DNA of 9,229 bases. Source: Gammaproteobacteria bacterium (GTDB lineage: Bacteria; Pseudomonadota; Gammaproteobacteria; S012-40). Shown in pieces: positions 1 to 6,916 of this stretch. The position numbers were made by a program, and so were the translations under genes. The stretch covers positions 1 to 9,229 of the forward strand of contig JAOTSL010000115.1 in the NCBI GenBank assembly GCA_029864945.1, given 5' to 3'. The notes under the pieces were generated by a model that worked only from the letters and a program-made list of their open reading frames with translations, was not told the origin of the DNA and did no database searches. Numbering within the stretch: position 1 is the stretch's first letter; every line of letters begins with the position of its first letter.

Positions 1-499
1 CAATAAGTTGTTTTGCGAGTTCCGCAACTTTTTCTGGTTGAATAAAACCCTCATAAGGGCAGCCCATAACACAAGAAATATAGGCGCGAACAGGTATTTC
101 GTTATCCTGTGCTTTCTTGATGACAGAGGCGAAACGTTGAAGCGATTCACTTATACTGCAATTAATATTTTTTTTTGAAAAACTTTCTGATACTGTTGTG
201 AAGACTGCGATGCTATCTGGATGACAATCAAGCGCGTTTTGTAAGCCTAATTCATTTGGCACTAGGGCACTGTATAAGACATTTTTTTTTCGTGATATCT
301 CTTTGAAAACGTTTGCAGCATCTGCCATTTGCGGAACGCGTTTAGGGTTTACAAAACTGCTTACTTCAATATTTCCTAGACCAGTATTTGATAATTTATT
401 AATGAAATCAATTTTAGTTTTCGTATCAATATAAGCAGCTTCGTTTTGAAGGCCATCTCTCGGTCCCATTTCACATATTTTGACTGTGTTGTTTGGCAT
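1..499 (-). CDS. liuE: Hydroxymethylglutaryl-CoA lyase, 5' part (cut by window edge)
   Basis: Splits 3-hydroxy-3-methylglutaryl-CoA into acetoacetate and acetyl-CoA, the last step of leucine breakdown. Only the first 166 codons are visible; the frame runs open off the left edge. The family is about 300 residues, so roughly half is present. The HMG-CoA lyase signature lies at residues 9-20 (CEMGPRDGLQNE), with R14 and D15 matching the catalytic Arg and metal-binding Asp. EVSSFVNPKRVPQMAD follows at 45-60, and SCVMGCPYEG at 142-151 is also typical. The metal-binding His pair and the active-site Cys loop lie beyond the window. The ATG shares one base with the hydratase stop (TGATG), and no good Shine-Dalgarno sequence precedes it, so translation probably depends on re-initiation. 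Two runs of nine A occur in the coding strand, each encoding Lys-Lys-Asn in frame. The identity is secure at family level. Confidence 0.93.
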   Translation of the reverse strand, partial: MPNNTVKICEMGPRDGLQNEAAYIDTKTKIDFINKLSNTGLGNIEVSSFVNPKRVPQMADAANVFKEISRKKNVLYSALVPNELGLQNALDCHPDSIAVFTTVSESFSKKNINCSISESLQRFASVIKKAQDNEIPVRAYISCVMGCPYEGFIQPEKVAELAKQLI

Positions 500-501
500 C
501 A
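497..501 (-). promoter_or_regulatory. TGATG stop/start junction (translational coupling)
   Basis: The TGA of the methylglutaconyl-CoA hydratase gene and the ATG of the HMG-CoA lyase gene share one A. The bases just upstream in the message contain only a weak AGAAGA purine stretch, so termination-reinitiation is the likely way the lyase is translated. The junction also shows that no methylcrotonyl-CoA carboxylase alpha gene lies between these two genes. Confidence 0.8.
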
Positions 502-1296
502 GTTTTTGTTATCTTCTGTAATCAGCCAGTCTGGTTTTTGTTTTTCTAGAAATGAATTTAGTCCATTTTGACCTTCTTCTGATACACGCAGACGGGCGAT
601 AAGATCAACGGTATAATCTGTTGTTATGTCTTCAATGGGTGAAAGTTGGTTTATTAGTTTTTTAATTTCTTGTTGTGCAATAGGGCCGCCTTTAAGTAGC
701 AGATTTATTTTGTTTTCTATTGTATTTTCTAGCTCAGAATCTGGTACGGTGTAATGAATAAGGCCCATATTTAGTGCATCTGACGAAAAAAATAACTCAC
801 CAGTTAGAAAAAATCGCTTAGCATTATGCTGCCCAATAGCATTGATGACATAGGGGGATATAACCGCGGGCGCAATGCCTAGCAGAACTTCAGAAAAACA
901 AAATTTAGCTTGGTCAGAGGCAATGGCTATGTCACAGCAGGCAATAATGCCAATAGCTCCTCCAAACGCGTTGCCATTTACACCCGCAATAATGGGCTTG
1001 CTAAATCCCTTTAGCTGTTTCATTAAATCAGCAAGCAGATAAGCATCTTGTTTGTTAGTTGCTAAGTCATAAGTAACCATGGCCTTCATCCAGGATAAAT
1101 CTGCGCCACTGGAAAAAGATTTTCCGTTGCCGGTAATGACAAGTAAACGGACTAATGGATTACGATCAAGTTCGGTAAGAAAGCGGGTGATTTCCTGTAT
1201 TAATATTCCATCGAAGGCATTATGTTTTTCAGGGCGATTTAAAACTAGTGAAGCTACGCCACGTTTGTCAATATTAGTTATTAGTGACTCACTCAT
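499..1296 (-). CDS. liuC: Methylglutaconyl-CoA hydratase (crotonase family)
   Basis: Hydrates 3-methylglutaconyl-CoA to HMG-CoA in leucine breakdown; cytoplasmic. The 265 residues are normal crotonase length. The oxyanion-hole segments are SSGADLSWMK at 62-71 and GNAFGGAIG at 108-116. E136, in SEVLLGIAPAVISPYV, matches the C-terminal catalytic Glu of crotonases. The second crotonase Glu is absent: the helix after the glycine loop reads ACCDIAIA (119-126), as I recall for the bacterial LiuC type. The NKQDAYLLADLMKQL stretch (81-95) also fits that type. The ATG is preceded by AAAGGT with about 6 nt spacing. The gene follows the carboxylase beta gene after 89 nt and is joined to the HMG-CoA lyase gene by TGATG, which fixes the substrate better than the fold alone would. 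A broader enoyl-CoA hydratase is the alternative. Confidence 0.9.
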   Translation of the reverse strand: MSESLITNIDKRGVASLVLNRPEKHNAFDGILIQEITRFLTELDRNPLVRLLVITGNGKSFSSGADLSWMKAMVTYDLATNKQDAYLLADLMKQLKGFSKPIIAGVNGNAFGGAIGIIACCDIAIASDQAKFCFSEVLLGIAPAVISPYVINAIGQHNAKRFFLTGELFFSSDALNMGLIHYTVPDSELENTIENKINLLLKGGPIAQQEIKKLINQLSPIEDITTDYTVDLIARLRVSEEGQNGLNSFLEKQKPDWLITEDNKN

Positions 1297-1353
1297 GATT
1301 TACCTTTCTATCTTTTTTTGCCATTTTTGTGATATTTTTTTACTAATTTGTAG

Positions 1354-1394
1354 TTCGTCTATTCCGGTAAATAATAAAACGAATGTTACATTCG
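1354..1394 (-). terminator. Small hairpin at the carboxylase stop codon (possible weak terminator or attenuator)
   Basis: In the message, CGAATG-TAA-CATTCG forms a perfect 6-bp stem (1380-1394) whose 3-nt loop is the carboxylase stop codon. It is followed by TTTTATTATTT. The stem has only three G-C pairs and the U tract is interrupted, so as a terminator it would be weak. The 3' arm can also pair with AGACGAA at 1354-1360 (7 pairs, one G-U), an alternative fold that would exclude the first. Because the hydratase and lyase genes lie downstream, full termination is unlikely; partial attenuation or RNA processing is possible. This is inference from sequence alone. Confidence 0.3.
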
Positions 1395-2993
1395 AAATAT
1401 ACCAAACTCCGTATCATCTAATGGTGCATTGGCTGCTGCTTGAAGTCCGCGAGCCAAAACCTCACGAGTATCTGCTGGGTCAATAATGCCATCATCCCAT
1501 ATACGAGCAGACGCATAATAGGGGTGGCTTTGGGTTTCGAATTGTTGAAGTATTTCCTGTTCAAATTCTGTTTTTTCAGTCTCATCCCAAACTTGTCCTC
1601 TTGCTTTTATGCCTTCGTTTTTTACTGAGCTAAGAACGGAAGAAGCGACTTCGCCACCCATGACCGAAATGCGTGCGTTTGGCCACATCCACAACTGTCG
1701 TGGCGAATATGCACGGCCACACATGGCATAATTTCCCGCGCCAAACGATCCGCCAATAATTACGGTATATTTAGGTACATTTGCACAAGCGACAGCTGTT
1801 ACCATTTTGGCGCCGTGTTTGGCTATGCCGCCTTGTTCGAAATTTTTTCCGATCATGAACCCTGTAATGTTTTGCAAAAAGACCAAGGGTATCTTTCGTT
1901 GAACACAAAGTTGAATAAAGTGAGTTGCTTTTAATGCAGATTCTGAAAACAATACGCCATTATTTGCGAGAATACCCACGGGATAGCCGTCTATATGGGC
2001 AAAGCCACATACTAGGGTCTGTCCAAACGACGCTTTAAATTCATGAAACTCTGAGGCATCAACAATTCGAGAAATAATTTCTCTCACATCATATTGTACG
2101 CGAGGACTCTCTGGAATAATGCCGTACATATCTTCAGCGGAATAAAGTGGGGCGACACTTTTCTGTCTGCTTATTGAATTGTATCGTGGGTAATTAATGT
2201 TTTTAAAAATATCACGGGCAATGCGCAAGGCATCTTCATCATTTTCGGCGAGGTGATCGGTTACCCCAGAAATTCGGCAGTGCATAACTCCACCACCTAG
2301 TTCTTCTACGTCAGCAACTTCACCTGTTGCCGCGTGAACGAGTTGCGGCCCTCCAAGAAAAATGGTGCCTTGATTTTTTACAATAACCGATTCATCACTC
2401 ATTGATGGAACATAAGCACCGCCGGCAACGCAAGACCCCATTACGACTGCAATTTGTGGAATCCCTTTTCCTGACATGCGTGCTTGCATATAAAATATGC
2501 GACCGAAATGATCTCTATCAGCAAAAACTTCATCTTGCTTAGGTAAAAATGCACCGCCGGAGTCTACGAGATAGGCGCAGGGTAAATGATTTTGCTCAGC
2601 AATTTCCAGCGCGCGTAGATGTTTTTTAGCGGTTAAGGGATAGTATGTGCCACCTTTTATCGTTGCATCGTTAGCTACAATTAGCACGTCCTGGCCGTGA
2701 ATTTTGCCGATACCCGTAACGATACCTGCTCCATTGACTTCATTATTGTAAATACCAAATGCGGCTAATTGGGAGAATTCCAAAAATGTAGATTTTTTAT
2801 CAATCAGTTGTGCTATTCGGTCTCTTGCTAATAATTTCCCGCGTTTCAAATGTTTTTCTTTAGCTTTATCAGAGCCACCTGCGGTAGAGATGGCAATCTT
2901 TTCTTTAAAGTCAGAAAGTAGCTTGAACATACGTGTTGCATTTTCGCGAAACTTTTTCGTATTAGCGTCGATTTTGGATTTTAAAACAGCCAT
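1386..2993 (-). CDS. liuB: Methylcrotonyl-CoA carboxylase, beta (carboxyltransferase) subunit
   Basis: Moves the carboxyl group from carboxybiotin to 3-methylcrotonyl-CoA, giving 3-methylglutaconyl-CoA. The 535 residues are full length for this subunit, from the RGKLLARDRI segment (51-60) to the family-typical C terminus DDTEFGIFRM. DSGGAFLPKQ at 144-153, followed by EVFADRDHFGRIFYMQA, is characteristic of the methylcrotonyl enzyme and less so of propionyl-CoA carboxylase. The two oxyanion-hole glycine loops are GSCVAGGAY (186-194) and GGSFGAGNYAM (414-424); QNITGFMIG (374-382) is also conserved. AAGGA lies 7 nt before the ATG. It needs a biotin-carrying alpha subunit, which is not in the window: the gene usually placed after liuC is absent there. 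The stop codon forms the loop of a small hairpin. Geranyl-CoA carboxylase beta is an alternative, but the isovaleryl-CoA dehydrogenase, hydratase and lyase neighbours favour leucine. Confidence 0.94.
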   Translation of the reverse strand: MAVLKSKIDANTKKFRENATRMFKLLSDFKEKIAISTAGGSDKAKEKHLKRGKLLARDRIAQLIDKKSTFLEFSQLAAFGIYNNEVNGAGIVTGIGKIHGQDVLIVANDATIKGGTYYPLTAKKHLRALEIAEQNHLPCAYLVDSGGAFLPKQDEVFADRDHFGRIFYMQARMSGKGIPQIAVVMGSCVAGGAYVPSMSDESVIVKNQGTIFLGGPQLVHAATGEVADVEELGGGVMHCRISGVTDHLAENDEDALRIARDIFKNINYPRYNSISRQKSVAPLYSAEDMYGIIPESPRVQYDVREIISRIVDASEFHEFKASFGQTLVCGFAHIDGYPVGILANNGVLFSESALKATHFIQLCVQRKIPLVFLQNITGFMIGKNFEQGGIAKHGAKMVTAVACANVPKYTVIIGGSFGAGNYAMCGRAYSPRQLWMWPNARISVMGGEVASSVLSSVKNEGIKARGQVWDETEKTEFEQEILQQFETQSHPYYASARIWDDGIIDPADTREVLARGLQAAANAPLDDTEFGIFRM

Positions 2994-3025
2994 TTTTTAT
3001 TCCTTAAAAAAAGCAAAAAACTAAA

Positions 3026-3073
3026 CTCTCAACTAAGCTCTCAACTAAATTCTCAACTGCAACTTTCAAGCTT
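3026..3073 (-). repeat. 12-bp tandem repeat between thiolase and carboxylase genes
   Basis: Plus-strand units are ctctcaactaag (3026-3037), ctctcaactaaa (3038-3049), ttctcaactgca (3050-3061) and a degenerate actttcaagctt (3062-3073). Next to them, the 9-mer ctttaaact occurs at 3071-3079 and again at 3085-3093, the second copy overlapping the thiolase stop codon. The gap is thus largely built from short duplications that resemble the thiolase gene end. The message then has two U-rich tracts before the carboxylase ribosome-binding site. No G-C rich hairpin was seen. Replication slippage in a non-coding spacer is the simplest explanation; a protein-binding or RNA role is unproven. Confidence 0.7.
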
Positions 3074-3086
3074 TAAACTGCAAACT

Positions 3087-4271
3087 TTAAACTCTCTCGA
3101 TCGCAACGGCAGTTGCTTCACCGCCACCAATACAGAGTGATGCAATACCACGTGTCAGTTGTTTCTTTTGTAAAGCGTGAACTAAAGTGACAAGTAAGCG
3201 AGCGCCACTAGCGCCTATCGGATGGCCTAGCGCACAAGCACCACCATGAATATTCACTTTATTGTGATCAAGCTCTAGTTCTTTAATTGCAGCCATGGTT
3301 ACTACAGCAAAAGCCTCATTAATTTCAAAAAGATCCACGTTGTTAATTGTCCATCCTGTTTTCTCAAGTAATTTTTTAATTGCGCCTACAGGTGCGGTCG
3401 TGAAGTTTTCCGGTTCTTGTGCGTGGCTGCTATGTGCGACGATTTTTGCCAGCGGCGTGAGACCGAGTGATTTAGCTTTATGTGCCTGCATAATGAGTAA
3501 CGCAGCAGCACCATCAGCAATTGATGAAGAGTTTGCGGCGGTAACTGTGCCAGTGTCTTTACGAAATGCTGGTTTTAGGCGGGGAATTTTGTCAATTTTA
3601 CATTTTAAGGGTGGTTCATCCTGATCGACGGTAATTTTACCATCTCTCGTTTTAGTTTCTACCGGCGCGATTTCTCGGATAAAACCTCTACTCTTAATAG
3701 CTGTAATTGCACGGGTTACGGACTCTGTTGCAAAAGCATCCTGTTGTTCACGCGTGAATGAGTATTTGTCTGCGCAGTTTTCGGCAAAGGTGCCCATTAA
3801 TGCGTTGTCACCGGCATTTTCTAATCCATCAAAAAACATATGGTCGATCACTTGAGAATGCCCGAGACGAAGGCCATCACGTACTTTCGGTAACAGATAG
3901 GGTGCATTTGTCATGGATTCCATTCCACCTGAAACAACAATATTAGCACTACCGGCTTTTATTAAATCATGTGCCATCATTACTGTTTTCATTCCAGATC
4001 CACATACTTTGTTAACTGTGGTGCAGGCTGTCGCTAACGATAAATTGGCTTTCAACGCGGCCTGCCTAGCGGGGGCCTGACCAAGGCCTGCGGGTAATAC
4101 GCATCCCATGAGTACTTCGTCAATAAGATTAATATCGATTTTACTATCAACTATTAGTCCTTTGATAGCAGCGGCGCCAAGATCAGTGCTGGAACTGGAA
4201 GAAAAAGCCCCCTGAAAAGCACCAGTTGGAGTGCGCTTCGCGGAGACAATAACAATATCGTCGTCATTCAT
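3087..4271 (-). CDS. atoB: Acetyl-CoA C-acetyltransferase (thiolase II)
   Basis: Catalyses acetoacetyl-CoA plus CoA to two acetyl-CoA, or the reverse. The 394 residues are standard for biosynthetic-type thiolases, and the key residues are all present: nucleophile C90 in NKVCGSGMK, the GGMESM loop (115-120), NEAF at 318-321, H350 in GGACALGHPIGASG, and C380 in CIGGGEA. Its placement between isovaleryl-CoA dehydrogenase and the carboxylase, in a cluster where both pathways end in acetoacetate, suggests it works in the degradative direction after acetoacetate is activated by a CoA transferase or ligase encoded elsewhere. The start ATG lies 34 nt after the dehydrogenase stop and has a GGGA purine stretch about 10 nt upstream. 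The C-terminal codons lead directly into the repeat-rich gap. A 3-ketoacyl-CoA thiolase of broader chain length cannot be excluded from sequence alone. Confidence 0.92.
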   Translation of the reverse strand: MNDDDIVIVSAKRTPTGAFQGAFSSSSSTDLGAAAIKGLIVDSKIDINLIDEVLMGCVLPAGLGQAPARQAALKANLSLATACTTVNKVCGSGMKTVMMAHDLIKAGSANIVVSGGMESMTNAPYLLPKVRDGLRLGHSQVIDHMFFDGLENAGDNALMGTFAENCADKYSFTREQQDAFATESVTRAITAIKSRGFIREIAPVETKTRDGKITVDQDEPPLKCKIDKIPRLKPAFRKDTGTVTAANSSSIADGAAALLIMQAHKAKSLGLTPLAKIVAHSSHAQEPENFTTAPVGAIKKLLEKTGWTINNVDLFEINEAFAVVTMAAIKELELDHNKVNIHGGACALGHPIGASGARLLVTLVHALQKKQLTRGIASLCIGGGEATAVAIERV

Positions 4272-4305
4272 TTAACTATTTCCCGTTTTTCTGTTATTTA
4301 ACTCG

Positions 4306-5448
4306 TTACTTTTTTCGCGACAGTAAATCTCTGGCGATAATCATTTTTCGAATCTCATTTGTTCCGCCACCAATTTCGTAAATTTTGGAATCTCTCAATA
4401 AGCGTCCAGGAATTTCTTCGTTCATATAGCCTCGGCCACCTAATAACTGAATGGCGTCCAGTGAAACTGAAGTTGAAGACTCGGAAGAAAATAAACACGC
4501 CGCTGCTGCATCCCGGTTACGGTTAGGATGGTCTTTAAAGTTTGCGCCGAGCCTGTATACCATTGCACGTGATGCTTCCATACGAGTATACATTTCAGCT
4601 ATTTTGGCCTGTACCATTTGAAAATTGCCAATTGCCTGTCCGAATTGCTCACGTTCTTGACAATAGGGTATAACCACATCTAACGCAGCCTGCATAATAC
4701 CCAGTGGCCCACCACAGAGAATGAGTCGCTCTGAATCTAGACCATTCATCAAAAGTTTGACGCCCTGATTAACTTCACCGAGAACTTGAGAATCCGGAAT
4801 TTCACAGTTTTCAAAATATAACTCGCAGTTACCGGCACCCCTCATACCAAGTTTGTCTTTTTTGGTTCCCTGGGTGAATCCGGGCATTCCTTTTTCTATT
4901 ATAAAAGCAGTTATGCTTTTTGAGCCTGTTTCTTTAGCGGCAGTTCGCATGTAAACGATGAGTGTGTTTGCATAGGGACCGTTGGTGATCCAGCGTTTTG
5001 TACCGTTAGCTACCCAGTTATTGCCTTTTTTTTCTGCAAAGCAACTCATGGACCCAATAACATCCGAACCAGCATCGGGTTCCGACATTGCCAGTGCACC
5101 AACATGTTCACCGGATATTAATTTTGGTAAATATTTTTTACGTTGTTCTTCATTTGCATGTTTGTATAGGTTATCGATACAAATATTGGAATTTGCCGCA
5201 TAAGCAAAACCAGCAGAACCAGATGCGCGAGATAATTCTTCAACGGCAATGACGTGATGAAAATAACTAAGCTCTTCCCCGCCGTAGGCCTTAGGTATTG
5301 TAATACCCATTAATTTGGCATCACCAATTTTTTTCCACATATCCGCGGGAAATTCGTCGTCTCTATCAATTTTTGCAGCATGGGGTGCAATTTCTGATTC
5401 AGCGAAGGCTCTAACTTTGGTTCTAAATGACTCTAATTCGATGCTCAT
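4306..5448 (-). CDS. liuA: Isovaleryl-CoA dehydrogenase
   Basis: FAD enzyme oxidising isovaleryl-CoA to 3-methylcrotonyl-CoA and passing electrons to electron-transfer flavoprotein. The 380 residues match the family. Acyl-CoA dehydrogenase signatures are ALAMSEPDAGSDV (118-130) and the C-terminal QLLGGRGYMNE (334-344). Position of the catalytic base identifies the substrate class: most acyl-CoA dehydrogenases use a Glu in the C-terminal YEGT-type motif, but here that position is Gly (G361, in YEIGGGTNE). E240 in GLDSERLILCGGPLG sits where isovaleryl-CoA dehydrogenase carries its base. KLGMRGAGNCELYFENC (199-215) is also typical. GGGAG precedes the ATG by about 7 nt. It lies 21 nt after the hotdog thioesterase gene and starts the leucine part of the cluster. 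Its substrate, isovaleryl-CoA, would come from branched-chain keto acid dehydrogenase, not seen here. Confidence 0.94.
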   Translation of the reverse strand: MSIELESFRTKVRAFAESEIAPHAAKIDRDDEFPADMWKKIGDAKLMGITIPKAYGGEELSYFHHVIAVEELSRASGSAGFAYAANSNICIDNLYKHANEEQRKKYLPKLISGEHVGALAMSEPDAGSDVIGSMSCFAEKKGNNWVANGTKRWITNGPYANTLIVYMRTAAKETGSKSITAFIIEKGMPGFTQGTKKDKLGMRGAGNCELYFENCEIPDSQVLGEVNQGVKLLMNGLDSERLILCGGPLGIMQAALDVVIPYCQEREQFGQAIGNFQMVQAKIAEMYTRMEASRAMVYRLGANFKDHPNRNRDAAAACLFSSESSTSVSLDAIQLLGGRGYMNEEIPGRLLRDSKIYEIGGGTNEIRKMIIARDLLSRKK

Positions 5449-5469
5449 AATATTACTCCCAGTAAACGA

Positions 5470-5967
5470 TTAACTTTGTTTGAAAACAGCGGGTGCCTCG
5501 TCAGGCCTATCGCTTCGGTAAACGAGTAGTGCAACAACTTGTGCTGTTGCTGTTTTTTCTTCACCAACAAAAACATCACACTCTAACGTATACTTTTTTT
5601 CATTTTTAACTTTTATGACCTTGGCCTTTAAACACATTGTTTGGTCTATTGGTGTTGGCTTTAAGTAGGTAATATTAATTGAGCCAGTTGCAAATAAGTA
5701 TTTTGGTTCAGAGTCAAGTGAGCGGTTTTCATTTTTAATTGCTGTGGCCATTGCGGTCGCAATGCAATGGCAGTCTACAAGGCTTGCAATTACACCACCG
5801 CAGGTTAGTCCGGCCCATCCTAGGTGGTGGGGCTCTGGTTTCCATAAACAGGTTGCAATATCATCTTGCCAGTAACTGCGGATTTTTAATCCTTTTTCAT
5901 TATCACTACCACAACCAAAGCAGGTATTGCCTGGCATGTAATCTTGAAAGTACTGTTTCTCGTCCAT
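5470..5967 (-). CDS. Hotdog-fold thioesterase, PaaI/4HBT-like
   Basis: A 165-residue single-domain protein of the hotdog superfamily, likely an acyl-CoA thioesterase. CFGCGSDNEKGLKI (16-29) is the N-terminal motif common in one branch of PaaI-like proteins. The active-site helix follows as HHLGWAGLTCGGVIASLVD (47-65): the usual HGG is CGG here (C56), while D65 sits where the hotdog catalytic acidic residue is found. The second half, GSINITYLKPTPID (95-108) and later strands, completes the fold. It contains six cysteines (C16, C19, C40, C56, C66, C68) before residue 70; whether C16/C19 bind metal is unknown. It starts 15 nt after the HDO-like gene and ends 21 nt before the isovaleryl-CoA dehydrogenase gene, so it is probably co-expressed with both. 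It may release free acid from a stalled CoA intermediate such as isovaleryl-CoA, but the substrate cannot be read from the sequence. Confidence 0.82.
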   Translation of the reverse strand: MDEKQYFQDYMPGNTCFGCGSDNEKGLKIRSYWQDDIATCLWKPEPHHLGWAGLTCGGVIASLVDCHCIATAMATAIKNENRSLDSEPKYLFATGSINITYLKPTPIDQTMCLKAKVIKVKNEKKYTLECDVFVGEEKTATAQVVALLVYRSDRPDEAPAVFKQS

Positions 5968-5982
5968 TTATTTATTCTCGAA

Positions 5983-6912
5983 TCAAAGTTTTTGACGGTG
6001 CTCATTAAGGCCTGTCCAGAATGCTGAAACCCCTTCGAGCATTTCATTGCCGTATTTGATGAATTTTTCCTCATCTATCTCGCGGTCAAAATAGAGCTCT
6101 TCCAGTTCTTCCTGAGTATGTGCGGCATGTTGTGCTTCAATTTTTGCGTGATAGATAAAAAAGGCGATTGGTAATTTATTTTTAGTTTTTGAGTTATATT
6201 TTTCAAATCCCCGAACCAGCTCATCCCAAAACCCGGCTGCGGCCCAGTTTTCGACTGCATAACTGGCTGCCTGCGAAATCATATAATCCTCGTTACCATA
6301 AATTCGGGATAACTCATCACAAAAAAACAATGTGGACTTGTAACCGTGACTACGTTTTCCAACGTCGTTATATCCGAGGTCTAACTTCTCTGCCATGTTT
6401 AGTAACCACTCAAAATGAGCGGCGCGGAATCTAAAAGTACCACCTTCAATGGTGCCTTCCGCAGAAACGAATTCTTTTTCGTATTCAGTTTGCTTGTCGT
6501 TAACGTCTGTATTCTTTGATGCTTTAAAAATCACACCAATTTCATTTGCGAGTATTTCTTTGGAGGCACGCATCCCTTCGAGACTATCTGCGTTGATCAT
6601 TTTTTTTAGCTGAGCGATTAAAAATAAATTTGAGAAAACTGAAAATTGAACAATGAAATCCTGAATTTGAGGTTGATTTATTTCACCTTCTTCAAACCAT
6701 CGTGTGTAATGGTTATCGGTTATGATAGGGTGTTTTAATAAATCCTTATTGATGCGGTCCTGGAATACAAGAAAGCGCTTGGCTTTTTCTACGGTGTAAC
6801 CTGGTTCATTATTGAAAACCGCTTTTGTTGAAATAACAGTGAGACCAGCAATGTTATTATCAATTGCAAATTGATTTATTTGTTTGTTTTCTGTATTTTC
6901 TTTGTTAACCAC
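5983..6912 (-). CDS. Putative heme-oxygenase-like diiron oxidase (HDO; TenA/CADD/UndA-like fold)
   Basis: A 309-residue, mostly helical soluble protein without signal peptide or membrane helix. I assign it to the heme-oxygenase-like diiron oxidase/oxygenase superfamily by motif, not by close homology. Candidate metal ligands are in family order: E124 in LANEIG, H166 in AAHFEWLLNMAEKLDLG, E221 in YAVENWAAAGFWDEL, then H255, E259 and H262 in YHAKIEAQHAAH. The last three match the HxxxDxxH helix of this superfamily with Glu for Asp; H265 is a further nearby His. Residues 1-45 are polar and poorly conserved-looking; the fold probably starts near 46. Superfamily members oxidise amino acids, fatty acids or aromatic substrates, so the reaction is unknown. 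The start is GTG, supported by GAGGTG just upstream and no usable ATG before residue 105. It lies 50 nt after the isomerase gene and 15 nt before the thioesterase gene. Confidence 0.68.
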   Translation of the reverse strand: MVNKENTENKQINQFAIDNNIAGLTVISTKAVFNNEPGYTVEKAKRFLVFQDRINKDLLKHPIITDNHYTRWFEEGEINQPQIQDFIVQFSVFSNLFLIAQLKKMINADSLEGMRASKEILANEIGVIFKASKNTDVNDKQTEYEKEFVSAEGTIEGGTFRFRAAHFEWLLNMAEKLDLGYNDVGKRSHGYKSTLFFCDELSRIYGNEDYMISQAASYAVENWAAAGFWDELVRGFEKYNSKTKNKLPIAFFIYHAKIEAQHAAHTQEELEELYFDREIDEEKFIKYGNEMLEGVSAFWTGLNEHRQKL

Positions 6913-6916
6913 AATT

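Noticed and set aside
1079..1628. Plus-strand open frames over the hydratase and carboxylase genes.
   Set aside because: They lie opposite well-supported minus-strand genes, show no recognisable family motif and lack convincing ribosome-binding sites.
2994..3086. A Rho-independent terminator between thiolase and carboxylase, suggested by the U-rich tracts in the message.
   Set aside because: No stable G-C rich stem precedes the tracts; the near-palindrome around AAGCTT has no proper loop and is not adjacent to them.
5739..6434. Plus-strand and alternative minus-strand frames over the thioesterase and HDO-like genes (e.g. 5739-6008, 5886-6074, 6075-6260, 6189-6434).
   Set aside because: These are frame shadows: the overlapping genes have family motifs and ribosome-binding sites, while these have neither. 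They do not indicate a frameshift, since the real frames are continuous.
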